Shown here: piece after piece, positions 20,227 to 32,730 of the stretch
How positions within the stretch are numbered: the stretch's first letter is position 1
Layout of the letters: every line of letters starts with the position of its first letter
Assembly: GCA_028386065.3 (NCBI GenBank)
Contig: JAKUCV010002880.1
Span: 66,436 to 130,435, forward strand
Length of the DNA stretch: 64,000 nt
Direction: 5' to 3'
Origin: Turnera subulata
Lineage: Eukaryota; Streptophyta; Magnoliopsida; Malpighiales; Passifloraceae
The notes under the pieces: model-generated
What the model was told of the DNA's origin: nothing
Database searches by the model: none
Seen by the model: the letters and a program-made list of their open reading frames with translations, nothing else
Translations under genes and position numbers: made by a program

Positions 20227-22275
20227 TAGACCTGGCAAAACGGGTATTGACACGACAACCCGACACGAAATTAGCTGGTATAGATCAAAGATTTTCGACA
20301 CGTTTAGTTAAATGGGTCGACACGACCATCACGAAAAAAAACAGTTCAGGTCACGGGTCAACCCGCGGGTTGGCGGGTTTACCTGCGAACCTGTTTAATT
20401 TATATTGAGCAACTTACTTTTAGTCCTTTAAACACTTCAACCTATTTTTATTTCAAATTTTTAATTAAAAAAAATAAAACCAGCCCTAAGCCCTTGCCGA
20501 CACTCGACCAACAACCCCCACACAATTCACCTTGTCACTCTCTTTTCCTCTCAAACACCAACTCTCTCTCCTTCTCCCTCTCAATAACACAAACCGGTGG
20601 CGTATACGGGGGGCAAGGGGGGCCAAGCACCCCTAGGATCCAAAATATATATATGTGTATATTGCTGTAGCTTGGTGGTTGCAAGTCGTTAGTTTTGCCT
20701 CAAGGTGCAGGCTTCGACTGTGTGTTGCGTTATTTTGGCCAACTTTTCTCTAATTTTGCATACCTTTCCATTTAAACCCTTATTTTCTCATACTCTTTCA
20801 ATTAAGTCCCTATAAATTTATTACAGTAGCGATTTCGGCCCCCCCTAAATTTTTTTTCTGGATCCGCCCTTGACACAAACAGAAAAAAAAATTCAACTCT
20901 CTCCCCCTCGATCTCATTTTCTGTTTGCATATATTCAACTCCCTCTCTCACTGGATCTCACTATTGGTGTGGATTTCTCTGTAACCAAAGAAACCACAAG
21001 TCGATCTCGCCGTCGTCGTCAATTTCTCTGTGGACCAAAGAAACCCCAAATCAATCTCACCGCCGGGGCTCAAGGCTTGCATGACCCACTTTGCTTGTGG
21101 AGCAAAGCGACACAACACGACACAGCTACTCACCTGAAAGTTGAAGCTAACCCCAAATCGGCATCTTCTCTGCCTCTTTGGTCCTCCTCGTGGATCTTCC
21201 AGGAAGCCCCAGATCTGAACTGAGCCCAACACCCTCTAACGTATCCATCACTCAGGTAAAAGATAAATCCCATCTTGGCTAGTCAAATTGGAGAAGACAG
21301 TGGGTGAAAGATAATCCCTTGTGTGGATTTAAGGTTGAGAGTCCTAACTTCCCCTACGACTTCTCTGCTGTATATTTCTGTTCTGACAGTTTAAAGTCCT
21401 GGTGTGGTAGAAGGTTGCAGGTTACGTTTTGTATAAGGCTGGTATTGTTTTGTTTTTCTTTCCCTGTAATTTATGAACTTTTGAAACAGGGTCCTGGTCA
21501 TTCATTTGATTATTAATATATTCTATCGCTTCATAAAAAAAAAAAAGATAAATCCCATTCAAGCTCTTCAAATTGGAGAAGACAGTGGGATTTTTTGTAT
21601 AATTCATCATGTATATGAATTTTTTTATTCTTTTTGTCCTTCCATTTATTAGATTATTTAGACCCATTTGTTTTGGCTACTTTACTGGAATGATATGAAT
21701 GTTCTGGACCTTCTGGTTGTATAATTCTTGCATCTGACATTGGATTGGCAAGACATTATTTCTCTTCCGTGTTTATGATTATTTTGCTATATTTATTTCT
21801 AATTTTCGTACTAGTTGATTGTATAATAATATTGAATGCATTTGGAGAAAAATCCAACATATATTTTCTCATATATTTTTCTGGAAGGATTGTGACTGGG
21901 AATTTTACGTTTCCGTTTATAATCAAGGTGAATTATATATGTAGTAGGCACGCGATGTAATTAATTAGTAATTAGTCATTTGTGTTAATTTTTTTTCGTA
22001 AATAGGTAAGTAAACAGGTAAATGGATAGTGTATGTACAATTTTTGTAAACAGGTAATTAAATAGGTAAACGGATTGTGTAAATAGATACCTAGATATTG
22101 ATCTGCAAAACTAAACAGGTCGAGCAAGTCGACCCGTGATTGACCCGCGTTTTGGCGGGTTCGTGTCGACACGACCCGATTATTAATCGTGTCGTGTTCG
22201 TGTCGAGGGTTCAATACCTGTTTACCTGTCTGACTGGACACGAACCCTACCCGCAAACACGAATTGCCAGGTCTA
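20227..22275. mobile_element. hAT-type DNA transposon with nested MITE
   Basis: The ends are inverted: TAGACCTGGCAA at 20227 and its complement TTGCCAGGTCTA at 22264-22275. The 8 bp target duplication is GTCTCCAT (20219-20226) versus GTCTCTAT (22276-22283), one mismatch. Subterminal regions are full of GGGTCGTGTCGACACGA-like motifs on both sides. No transposase frame is visible, so it is non-autonomous. A separate hAT MITE lies inside at 20595-20872. Confidence 0.85.
20595..20872. mobile_element. hAT MITE nested in the larger hAT element
   Basis: The perfect 8 bp duplication ACACAAAC (20587-20594 and 20873-20880) flanks 278 bp whose ends are CGGTGGCGTATACG and, inverted, CAAGGGCGGATCCAG. These are diverged forms of the common plant CAGTGGCGGATCCAG-type hAT end. 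Noncoding. Confidence 0.85.
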
Positions 22276-22283
22276 GTCTCTAT

Positions 22284-23000
22284 AAGGTTTAAGAAGCAGT
22301 GATTTTTACCGAATTTTTTCACTTCAAATAAAATTTCGGTGCTGATTCCAAGACAAGTGAGAGATCCTAACGCTCATATTTTTGGATGGGTTCTCATAAA
22401 AGTAGGAGATAATTCTTTTTTATGTCCCTTAACTTTTGAAAAATCTCAAACTTGTCCCTGAGCTTTTTTTTTTCAAAGATTCTGTCCCTTAACCTGTTTC
22501 CATTCTCAAGATTCTGTCCTTTTTTCCTTTGGTAGCCGGTAATGGTTTCTTCGGCTGACACCTGTCGCCACGTGGAAAATGGGCCCCACCCGGGCAGAAT
22601 AGTTTAATAATTTTCGATTTTTCTCCTTTTTCCCAGATTTGGATTTTAAAGTGTTTTTCGAAAATTCGGAAAAGGATTTCCGCGAATAAACAATTGGGCG
22701 AACTGGTGGGCCCCACACACAATACGGGGCCACGTGGGAAAAAAGGCCCATCGTTTTGCGCTCACTAACCCGAACGACGTCGTGCGGTTTGAATTCAAAT
22801 CCCTCGCCCAGGGTCCCTCTTCACCGACGCCATCGACACTTCGTGTGAGTGGATTGTGGGACCCACCAAATGGCTAGTTCAGCTCGTATGAAACTGAACG
22901 GCTGTGTTTTGTATTAGGTTTCAAAATAAAACTCTGGAAGACATTGCACTGCAGCATCTTCATCTTCTTCTCCTACTTTTGGGAAGCGCTGCAAATCATT
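22284..23000. other. Upstream region of GRF gene with MULE-like end motif
   Basis: Near 22410-22560 repeats of TGTCCCTTAACTTTT and similar phrases occur, then GCCGGTAATGG and a CCACGTGG G-box core (22569-22576). This resembles terminal repeats of some Mutator-like elements and may be the left end of the region carrying the transposase remnant. No target duplication was found. Confidence 0.35.
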
Positions 23001-23513
23001 ATGTCTTCTTCATCAACTAATTCTTTTAGGTCTGGTTCTTACAAACAAACATGTAGGCGTCACACGGTGGATGGGAGCATGATAATTTCCACCGTCGGCC
23101 AGAAGCCAATGTATGAGTACGAAGGTAGTGTTTTCTGTGGATGCGGTCGGCGGTCTCCGATATGGTACTCATGGAGCGACATCAATCCAGGGCAGAGATA
23201 CTATGGGTGTGGTTCTTTGGAGAGGTGTAGGCTCTTGCAATGGATTGACGATGAACTTGAATTCGGAGTGCAACGGTTGCTGATTGGGTTGAGGAACCGT
23301 GAGAGACAATTGATTGCTCGTAATAAAGAACTGGCGAGGGAGATTAAGAGGCTGAAAGAAGAGCTGAACGAAATGGTGAAACCCAAGAAAGGGCAGAACA
23401 GTGCTAGGAGTTCGGAAAATTGTTCAGGAACATGCGACGGTTTTTCTGCACCAGTTTTAACGTTGTCCGTTATGTTGTTGGTTATGGTTATTGTTACTGT
23501 TAATCTTAAGTAG
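23001..23513 (+). CDS. GRF-type zinc-finger, coiled-coil, membrane-anchored protein
   Basis: Single-exon frame. I choose the ATG at 23001 (MSSSSTNSFRSGS) over the upstream one at 22944 because Ser-rich starts are usual in this plant group; that gives 170 residues. The zf-GRF domain spans about residues 42-90, with a C-x-C start (CGCGRRSPIWYSW), GQRYYGC and CRLLQWIDDE. A coiled coil rich in E, K, R and L follows (residues 100-130, RNRERQLIARNKELAREI). A hydrophobic C-terminal segment begins VLTLSVMLLVMVIV, a tail anchor. Such proteins are common in plants; GRF fingers bind single-stranded nucleic acid in other families, but the role here is unknown. The gene lies close to a Mutator-like transposase remnant on the other strand and may have travelled with it. 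Confidence 0.75.
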   Translation: MSSSSTNSFRSGSYKQTCRRHTVDGSMIISTVGQKPMYEYEGSVFCGCGRRSPIWYSWSDINPGQRYYGCGSLERCRLLQWIDDELEFGVQRLLIGLRNRERQLIARNKELAREIKRLKEELNEMVKPKKGQNSARSSENCSGTCDGFSAPVLTLSVMLLVMVIVTVNLK

Positions 23514-23683
23514 TGACTTTGATGTTTTCGATGTTGTTCTTTCATCTATGTTGCCCAGGTTTCTTGGTGCGCCATTGAGCTGAAATTTTTGTACACATAA
23601 CAACAACATTCGAGTGTAACTATCTGAAATTCAGCTATTGGTTATGGTTATTGTGCGGTTCCAATTTAACGCTCTTAATTTGC

Positions 23684-24244
23684 GGATTTGAAGTAGGGGA
23701 AATGAAAACTCAGTTATTGATTAATTTTGTTAGACATTAACAGAAAGAACCAGGACCATAAACAGGAAGATACATATTCATAGCAGTTGCGTACACATCC
23801 CCACAGCAACGTCATACAAACCGACAGGACAGAAGGAAAGAAAAAAGAGAGACCAGAACCTAAAGCAGGAAGGAAGCAAAAACATGGAGGCAGAGATGTG
23901 GAGATTCAGGGAATAATTTCTTCATCCGCCTCATCCCCTCCCAATCTAAATCTATTATCACAGGGATTTGAAGTAGGGGAAAGGAAAACTCAGTCATTGA
24001 TAGATTTTGTTAGACATTAATAGAAAGAATCAGGACCATAAACAGGAAGATACATAATCAGAGCAGTTGCGTACACATCCCCACAGCAACGTCATACAAA
24101 CTGACAGGACAGAAGGAAAGAAAAAAGAGAGACTAGAACCTAAACTAGGAAGGAAGCAAAAACATGGAGGCAAAGATGTGGAGATTCAGGGAACAATTTC
24201 TTCATCTGCCTCATCCCCATCCCAATCTAAATCTATTATCACAG
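23684..24244. repeat. Tandem duplication of about 280 bp
   Basis: GGATTTGAAGTAGGGGAAA begins at 23684 and again at 23964. The two 280 bp copies match closely throughout, including GCGTACACATCCCCACAGCA in each. The second copy runs into the LINE ORF1 fragment at 24186. Confidence 0.9.
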
Positions 24245-24640
24245 GTTGCACCCTCCTCAAGAAGTATTCCCCATTCAATGAATGTGCAAACATCCAATGA
24301 CCGTAGCTTGTGGGGTCATCCAACAGCACCCCCTGCTTCTCACACCTTGGCAGTATGCAGTGGCTTGCTTTGTGGGACACTAAACCACAAGTGTAGCAGA
24401 TGAGGTCTATGTCCTCATACCTGAATGCAATCCAAACCTCTCTACCATGCGCATCCCGGTGCATGACCCCTGCAGGAAGAGGATTCCACAAATCCAACCC
24501 ACATACACATGTACAAAACGCTTCTCACCAAACAACGTGACGACAAATGGATCATACCTATAGAATTCAGCGAAAACCTGCACTATTTGGGTAATGGTGG
24601 ATTGCTGGAGGAGGTCATCAGGAATGTTGTGTAATTGCAC
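24186..24640 (-). pseudogene. CCHC-knuckle gag-like (LINE ORF1 type) fragment
   Basis: Minus strand, one frameshift near 24490. The first part reads MQLHNIPDDLLQQSTITQIV, EFYRYDPF and GEKRFVHVYVG. The second reads WIAFRYEDIDLICYTCGLVSHKASHC and an acidic tail. The CYTCGLVSHKASHC knuckle followed by YGHWMF matches the zf-CCHC_4 pattern of plant DUF4283/LINE ORF1 proteins. No reverse transcriptase is found next to it, so this is a loose fragment. Confidence 0.65.
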
Positions 24641-24644
24641 CCAT

Positions 24645-26930
24645 TACTTCCCTACACCTTCAGGTTCCGGTCTGGACCTGTTGTTCCTCCTCATGCGTAG
24701 GGTTGACACCGTAGATGTGCTTGGCATGGTAGAGTGGGCCATTATGCAAGAGTAATGGAGATTGGGAGGAGTTGCAAGTAATGCGAAGATCTGTTACAGG
24801 AATTGCAAGTGATGCAGAACTAGGCGATGCAGTATGCAGAATTGGTAAATGCAGGTTTCGTTTATAAAGGGAAACAATTAATACAACATGAAGAGAGATT
24901 GGTTGCTTGTGCCGGTTGGTCAATGGTCAGATGGGATTGAGCACTAGTAACCTCTCAGTTGGCGGGAGTTATTAGAGTCCACTACTGGTCTCGGAATGAG
25001 CGAAGGCAGGAAAAGCAAAAGTGATTAGTGCCTTGCAATTAATGGAAGTTATGGGGCGATTAGAGGCAGATATCGATTTCATGTTTAGAAGGTTAGGGCA
25101 ATAACTAGTTGGAGTAGTATGGAGACAGGGAAATTAAATGAGAACAAAACCCTAGTATACCTTAATACGACACTGATCATCCACATCATAAATATTACGA
25201 GAATATTACTAATCAAAAGATTAGCACTATCACGGTAAGGATGTCTATCAAGTGTCATGAAATATAAGCTGGGGCAATAACAACATATATATGCACGATT
25301 TCCAGGGCATCCAAAATCCATAACAATGCAGACAACAGATATGCACAAATATCATACTCCAATTATGTCAAGGATGACAACAATTTACTTGCCAAGGCAT
25401 CACACAAAAGGGATGCTGATGAAGTTGTTGCATCTATGTGATAACATTATAGAACCATAAACATGTAGCAAGTTAGTAACATCCACGCATTATAGTCGAT
25501 TACCCTATTAATATTCCTTCAGGCAAGCAATCAAAACATAAAGTAAGACCTTGCTTCAACGGCCTCTTCTCCCCCTTCCTCTTCCAGCAGGCACCCTCAC
25601 TCCTCTGCCTCTACCATGCCTATGACCACATCCATTGCGGGTGAAAACCGTATCTCTGGATCTACTGGAACACCAAGCCCAGGCACAGCTTATAAGCATG
25701 TACATTAAGAACATTTCCACCAAGCAGAACAAATTAATTAGCACATTCTGCAGTTTCTATGCACATTAAGAACAATAAAAAAAACAGTCTATGTGTCCAT
25801 AACTCCATTAGTTGATTTGCTGGAGTGTTTTGAAATTTTCAACATACCTGATGTGGGAGCCTCAGTAATTGTGGCAGTGGCAGATTGTTGAGTGGTTTTG
25901 ACATTGGCATTAAGGGTGCTCCGCCTGTTGGGCACATGTATGATTTGTTGTGACCTCGTACCAGGCTGCAAATACAAAATTGTAGAGGCATATTATAAGG
26001 GAGCTTAAATCATAGTAATGAGGATCAAACTCCAGATGAAGAGTACATATACATATGCAGAATCTTACATTTTCCACCATTAGACTTGATTCCGTAACTA
26101 ACACACCTCTCCCTTCACCAAAGTTAAGCCGCCTGCAATTCTTGCTAGTAACTCTGCCTCTATGACTAGGTGCATTGCCTCTGACAGTAGGCGCTTGGGG
26201 CTGTGCAGATGACGCCAATACCTATATGGCATAATAATAAACGATACATATATACTGTAAAAAAAATGGTGGAGGAAAACAAATGGTAATTAACAGTGAG
26301 GAGACCAATGGAAGCATGTAATCGGACCTCAGGATAAACAATGTTTGTTGGTTCTTAAGGATGGATATTGGAGGGAGTTGTGGTTTCTCCACCTCTGGAC
26401 ATTCCTGTCATAGTTGTAATGGGGACTTGTGGCAAAGAAATTGGGATGGGTACACTGTAGACCTGTTGCACAGGTTCGGGGATACTTGCAGTGTGGACCG
26501 GTTGGTGCAAAACTTGGATACCTGCATTGGGGACTTATGCATCAAGTGGAGCCCCTCCGTTTTGTGAAGCAAGTATAGAGGCCCTCCGTTTTGCACCCCT
26601 TCCACCCTGGGCCTTGGCAATACCTTCCTTTTCTTTGTGTTCGGCATTTGTGATGCTCTATCCCTGTTCGTATTACCCTGGCTACATTCAGCAACATATG
26701 GAGCTTGAGAAGGAAACTGAGCATTAGTGGATGCAACATTTGACGAGGGTGTGAATTGAGGAGCATAGCGGAGTCAATGTGTGGGACAATTATTCACCCT
26801 GTAATGTGGCTTTTAGGTGTTTCTACAAGGGACAACAACATGAATGGGATGAGTGTTCGTGCACATAATCCCATAAAACTAGTACAACCTAATAGTGCGT
26901 GTAGATGAATATAGTTGGGAAATTAGTTTC
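24645..26930. other. Mostly noncoding; possible C-terminal exons of the MULE protein
   Basis: On the minus strand, pieces such as PTVRGNAPSHRGRVTSKNC (near 26190), RSQQIIHVPNRRSTLNAN (near 25960) and a GRGR-rich tail (near 25600) look like the low-complexity C-terminal part of some MULE transposases. Their linkage is unproven. The rest shows nothing I can name. Confidence 0.35.
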
Positions 26931-27239
26931 TCACCTGCCTCCTACTCCACGTGGCGAAATGTGACCAAATTCTAAGCATTGTTGACACTGCATCACTCTA
27001 TCAGTTTTGGACGCCTTCCTATTCTTCTTCTTCCCCCACTCAGTACGTCTTTTTGTCTGTGGTCGGCCTCTCTTTATTTCAGCAAGAGGAGGATGAATTG
27101 GTCGCCTGTCCGAACTCTCCCAAAAAACTTCTCCAGGCACGGGGTTCAAGGACAACCTGTAGGACTTCATGAACATGTCTTTGTGATACCACCTAGATAC
27201 ATAGTCCTTTAACATTCTCCCTGTCATTGCCAATCACTA

Positions 27240-28915
27240 CTGCAGCATGCTGACAGGGAATGCCAATTAGCTGCCACGACCTACATGTGCACCCTTATTT
27301 GTTTTTGTCAACTACATATCTATGTTGGCCACTAATCATACTTCCCACTCCCATTTGGTTGAACCCAATACAAAGCGGCAAGCTCCTTGCTTCTTTCAAT
27401 TAAGTCCGTGATCCTATTTCCATAAGCTTGCCTCCAACCGGATACAAACACTTGTCTTGTAGCAATCCTAGCCATCATCAAATTCCTGATGTCCTACAGC
27501 ATTGAAATAATTGATTTGAACCTGGCTTCGATAATGAAGCAGTTGAAAACCTCACACATGTTGTTGTCAACCACATCTGACTTGCACTATGTGTCCTGGA
27601 AAGCTCTACACCAGTGCTGAGGATGCTTTGCTAAGAAATCCGCCTTTGAATTCGCCGATATATCATCAAATTCGGCAACAAGCTCGGCCAATTCTTGTGG
27701 TGTCGTGCACTTAATGCACTTCCAGAAGTGCTTCTGCAGTTCCTCACCTCCGTTTGCTTTCCTCCATTTCGCAAAAATATGCCTGGCACACCTCCTGTGT
27801 TCAGCGTCTGGTAGCAGGTCATGGACAGCTTTAATCAATTCCTGTAATGCATCATACATTAATATAAAAACTTCTGAACCCCAACCCCAACGTTATATAT
27901 ACAAACAGAAGCACAACAATGCGCACAGATCAATCAAGAGTTATCTTGTGTTGGTCGGAGATGAATGTCCAACCTCTTCCAGTCCCACACGGGATTCCTA
28001 GATCAACCATCAGGTTAAGGAGAAACCACTTCCACTTTTCTGTGTTTTCAACCCACACCACAGCCCATACGAATGGGTACATTTGGTTATTAGCATTCCT
28101 GCCAACCGCAGCCAGAAGTTGTCCTCCTAACTTCCCTTTCAAAAAGGATCCATCTAACCCAATAACGCGCCTACAACCTGATCTGAACCCAACTTTCAAT
28201 GCATGAAAGCAAATATAAACCCTCTTTAACTCATTAGTGCCATCCACCTCTTGAGTATCAAGGAATATGCTGCTTCCTAGATTCATAATCCTCAAAGTTT
28301 GCAAATAATCCTCCAGCCTGTTATACTCATGAGTCTTATCACCTTTAAAATGTGTTCGTATTAGCTCTTTGGTGTCTTGAGCTTGGCCCCATCTTGGAGC
28401 AACCTTGAACTTCCTCCTTGCAATTTCCATAATCTGTGTTGGACGCAAGTCCTGGGTAGTGGAGGCATATTTCGCTATCAAGAAGTTGGCAATCACTCGT
28501 TTGGTCACTCTGCAGTTGGAATTCCCAGCTCCACAATCGTGTTTCTTTATAGGATACTTCCTCACAACCCAGATCTTGTTAGTGTGATGGAATGTTACCT
28601 GCACTAACCACCTACAACTTGGAACCTTGCATTTTCCTCGCAACCTTTCATTGTCTATCTTACCCACTTGGTGTCTCGCCTCACTCTAATGTTCCATTTG
28701 TCGAATGCTTCTTTTACTTCTCCTCTATTCCGAAATATCCTACCCACACCAAAATTAGGCGATTTGTCCGCAGGATTAAAGTACTTTTCAGTGGGTTTCC
28801 TTCTCTGTGCACTATCTCCATCATCTCCTACATCTCTCATCCAAGCTGCCTGCATAAAACTGCCTTCATTGTCAGAAAATTGGAAGACATCTTCTTGGAA
28901 TTTGCCCTTCTTTAG
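27240..28915 (-). pseudogene. Mutator-like (MULE) transposase, decayed
   Basis: Cut-and-paste transposase remnant. In order: MuDR DNA-binding domain (about 28780-28560: FGVGRIFRNRGEVKEAFDKW, then CKVPSCRWLVQVTFHH after a frameshift near 28660). The MULE catalytic core follows (28200-27950: RVIGLDGSFLKGKLGGQLLA, MYPFVWAVVWVENTEKWKW, TFISDQHK), with the first two acidic residues visible. The helical region comes next (27859-27587: DAEHRRCARHIFAKWRK, NSKADFLAKHPQHW). A stop replaces a codon at 27586 before DVVDNNMCEVFNCFIIEAR, and more stops follow. A SWIM zinc finger (CTCRSWQLIGIPCQHAA, near 27285) is still readable. A basic GRPQTKRRTEWGKKKNRK tail runs to about 26990. Not functional. Confidence 0.85.
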
Positions 28916-29560
28916 TCAGTTTATTTCTTCTTCACATATATGCAGCATGCCATCTGGCTCGCCCTCTACAGCAATGAGCTCAGGAACTGCTACCTTTCTT
29001 TCATGTGCATCCACTTCATTGTCCTCCCTCTGCATTAGCCTCATATGCTGCTCCCTCCTCAACTTTCTGAGTAACTTCTGCTTTCTTCAGCCTTCTTTCT
29101 TTACTTATCCTTGCAATTGTTTCTCTCAATTGCCTTCTGTAATGTTGGAGCTCCTCATCGTCATTGTCTGTCAACTCATCTACTACAAGCCAATGATCTG
29201 CATCTACTGTATCTCCTGCAGCAATTGCCCCTCCCTCTTCTTCATCATTCAGCCCATCAACAACATCATTTTCCCTCGGCTGCTCCTAATCAGTATCACC
29301 TTTTGTTTCCCCTCCCTCGTCTACGCCATCCTCTCTTAGAACCCCAATTAATCTCCTCCTCACTTAGGCCCATGATTCTTTCATCAATATAATTTCTTTC
29401 ACCAGCTTCTACAGCTTCATTTGCTAGTCCATCCTCGTCTACGTCATTGCTTAGCTTCTTTTAATCAAAACTACATCATTTCAGGGTGGTTATAACATAA
29501 AACACAAATGGATATGCTTTTTGACCAGGGAGTATGGCGAGTTGACCTCAGGTACTTGGG
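28916..29560. other. MULE N-terminal debris and flank
   Basis: Minus-strand frames with stops contain an acidic stretch and VAVPELIAVEGEPDGML, probably the variable N-terminal extension of the transposase. No terminal inverted repeat with 9 bp duplication could be paired with the left side. Confidence 0.4.
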
Positions 29561-31422
29561 AGATGAAACGACGCCGTTTTTCCTACTGAAACAACGCCGT
29601 TCCAAGCGTGACCGAACCCTAGGTTTACCCTAGGTATATATTCATCTTTTCATTCTCTCTCCCCTCTTCCTATCCCTCTCTCCCGAAATGGTTACCCTCT
29701 CCTCCCCTTTTCCTTTTTTTTTTCTTTCTCTCTAAAAGGGGCCGCCGCCACCTCCTATCTCTTGGCTTCTTCTCATTTTTCTCCTCAAACCCTCAAGCGT
29801 CGCCCTCGACTTCATCTTCCTCCTTTGGTCTTGCCGCCTGTCGTCCCATGTCATCGCCGCCGCTTTGTTTACCGCTGCCGTCTACGTCAGAAGGAGGGGA
29901 GTAACCGCTCGTGAAGAGCTCATCTCGGCTGCATGCGTGCGACAGACCTCGGTGGTTGAATCGAGTTGTCGCGTCGCCGTCAGGTCCGGTAAGCCATCGA
30001 GTCGACTCCTTTCCTCCTCCCTTCTTTCTTTTTTAGTTTCTGGTTTTGATTGAGGGTGGTTGTGTGCTAGACTAACCCAATCGGGTTTGTGTTGTTGATT
30101 GTTGATGGCGGCGGATCGATGTTGTCATGTTGTTGTTAGTGGTGGTGATAGGTCGGGTTACGATGGATGCGACGGTGAGTGTGGAACCTGAGAACCTGGT
30201 TCGAAATCCCTGTTTGGGTTCTCCGGATTGTTGGTAAGTTTCGGCCTTTACCTCCTTCTCTTTTCTTTAGATGTTGTGTTCTTGGGTTTTGATGATGAAT
30301 ATCGGGGCTGTGTTTTTTCCAGCAGTTAACGGGTATTGTTGCAGGCAGTTTGAGTCCGAGTGTGAGCTCGGTTCTGGGCAGTGTGGTGTTGTACGATTTG
30401 GGTAAGGTCCGACGCCTATTGCTTCCCTTGTTTTTTTAATTATTGCGCCTTGGGGTTGTCTTTACTGGGACGAATGTTGAGTTGGTCTTCGTTTTGGAGT
30501 TCAGCAGGGAGTGTTTGCGTTTGAGTTTTGGTAGTGAACTTTACGGGAGATCTGACCGGAATCCGGCGAGCACGGTTCTGTTCCGATGAGATGGAACCAC
30601 CCTCGGCATTTGACGGTACCACATCCGATGACATTGTGCATTGTAGTTTTTAAACATGGCATGTATGTAATAAACAATATAAATGTTGAATCAGTAATGA
30701 TCGGGTTAGTCAAAATCGTGTGGGGAATGAGTGGCATGTGGCCGGATTATGTCCGATGTGTGTAGTGCCTCTAGGTCGGGTAACCTTGGGCTCGGGTGTG
30801 ACCTTAGAGCGGGGAATAGGGTAAATCGAGCCAGTCCTTTTGATGACACGCTATAGCCTTGGAGGTGATATTGTTGGACTAAATAAGCATGGGTTTTAAG
30901 CCAAGGATATTTTGGGCTTAGTAGTGAGTTTTGATGATATGGGTTTTAGGTCCAGATCAAGGATTTGGACTTAGTTGGGCTTTAAGCTTGCAAACTTTAG
31001 GCCCGTGACATGACGGAGAGGTGGACTAAGAGTGAGAGTAAGCCTTTGGGCTCAGACCCTGACCCTTTGTGGTGACATGCCTAGAACTCATGGTTAATAA
31101 ACATAATCGGGCTAGAATGCTTAGGTTGTAATAGTGATATAATCGCATAATTAGCATGGATCGATCATGTCCTATATTTGTCAAGTATGTGACCCTGTTG
31201 TGTTATATTATAGGATACGTCGAGGCAAGACAGTGTACCAAGTTTATCGGGACAATCTTAATAGCCCAGGTGAGGACATATAAACCCTTATATGCTTTAC
31301 TGCCTGCGGTACTCAGGTTGATAGGCTTGGTACATAGTGTGGTAAATGGTTTTATGTTGCAAGCATTGTTTGTTTGTTTTAGCTTGATGTGATTCATGCT
31401 CTGGCTGTGTTATATACCTGAT

Positions 31423-31476
<54 letters not shown>

Positions 31477-32730
31477 CCCTGATATTGTTATGAGCTGATA
31501 TTGCCATGTTAATTGTTGTGGCTAACAATGCCATGTTAATCATCAATGAGCTGAATTTCCATGTTTATGATATATGATGGTTGCAATATCATGTATATTT
31601 TGAGCCATAGGCTCTATTTAAGGAAAAATTCTGTAATGGTATACAATTTGTATACAACCATAAGAAACACTTATACAAACTTCATAATTGGTAACATAAC
31701 GTACCTGGATAACAAATATTCTACTGTGGGGCTGTTGACCGGTGGCACCGAGTGGGAGAGTGGGTACCCCTCGGGATTTGTGATGGATAAAAACAGAGAG
31801 TTTTAGAGATGGTGCCTTGGGGATTAGATGGATGCGCCCCTTGGTTAGTTTAGTACCTGATATTGGTATGTACTGAGAGCATCCCTCAGAGAGGCGCTGC
31901 CATGGGGAAGGTCAGTGTTTCCTTTAATTATTTTTATACCTGATATTGGTATGTACTGAGTGCACCCCTCAAAGTGTCGTCGGCCATCTGTTAGTTTTGT
32001 TTCGGATCTTACCCCTTTCGATGAGATAGTATTTTTGGGTTGAGCCCTGGACTGATCAGTCGTTACCGCGCCCGACGCACACAGTAGAGGGCCCTAATAA
32101 AATATCCAACGCTAATGTTATAATTAAGTATAACAATAATAAGATGTTTAATAATGAGTACGAAAATAAAGTCTGATCTTGACTCTGTATTGTGCACGGT
32201 GTCTTGCTTGTGCACTGTGGCTGTTGTTGCCAGATACTAATGTATACGTGGTTGATTTGTACTAGTATATTTTGGTTTATTTGTTTGTGGTGAGACAGTG
32301 GCTGGTCTCACCCCCTCACAGTTTTTACACAGGTTAACCGATTGTGGATCAGGGACGCATTCAAGTAACTGTGCCTACTTTCCTCCGGGGACGGATCCAT
32401 AGGTTGACACTCCATATGTTTGCATTTTCCATTGGGCTCGTTATTGATTTCTGCTGCAATACTCATCGGGATGCTGTTTTGTTATATTTGGATTGATCAT
32501 TTGTTATCTCGGTTGGTTTGTCGGTGTTTACTTGGCTCGTTGAGCCTGATTTATTTTTGATTCTCTTAGTATCCCGATGTTTATTTTGCTATTATGTGAT
32601 ATTGATGAGTTATTTTACTCGAAGATTTTTGGCATCCCTGGACTCAAGGGCATTTTTGTCTTCTCATTGTTATTTATGTTTTATATATTTGGTTTTGGGA
32701 AGCAGTCGTTTCAGAGTAGGTCCCATTGTC
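29561..32730 (+). repeat. Degenerate LTR-like region
   Basis: Layout resembles the long LTRs near 57-60 kb: a GC-rich leader with a pyrimidine-rich part (29630-30050), then G/T-rich sequence, then GTGAGACAGTGGCTGGTCTC ACCCCCTCAC (near 32290). That last motif also occurs, inverted, in the LTR at 62.2 kb (GAGGGGTGAAACCAACCAGT). I could not place its ends or a target duplication. No gene supported; the 62-codon frame at 29865 lies in the GC-rich leader. Confidence 0.35.
31424..31471. repeat. TA microsatellite
   Basis: About 23 uninterrupted TA units. Confidence 0.97.

Noticed and set aside
28592..29392. Plus-strand frames of over 90 and 220 codons
   Set aside because: They are the complement of the decayed MULE transposase N-terminal region and show no domain.
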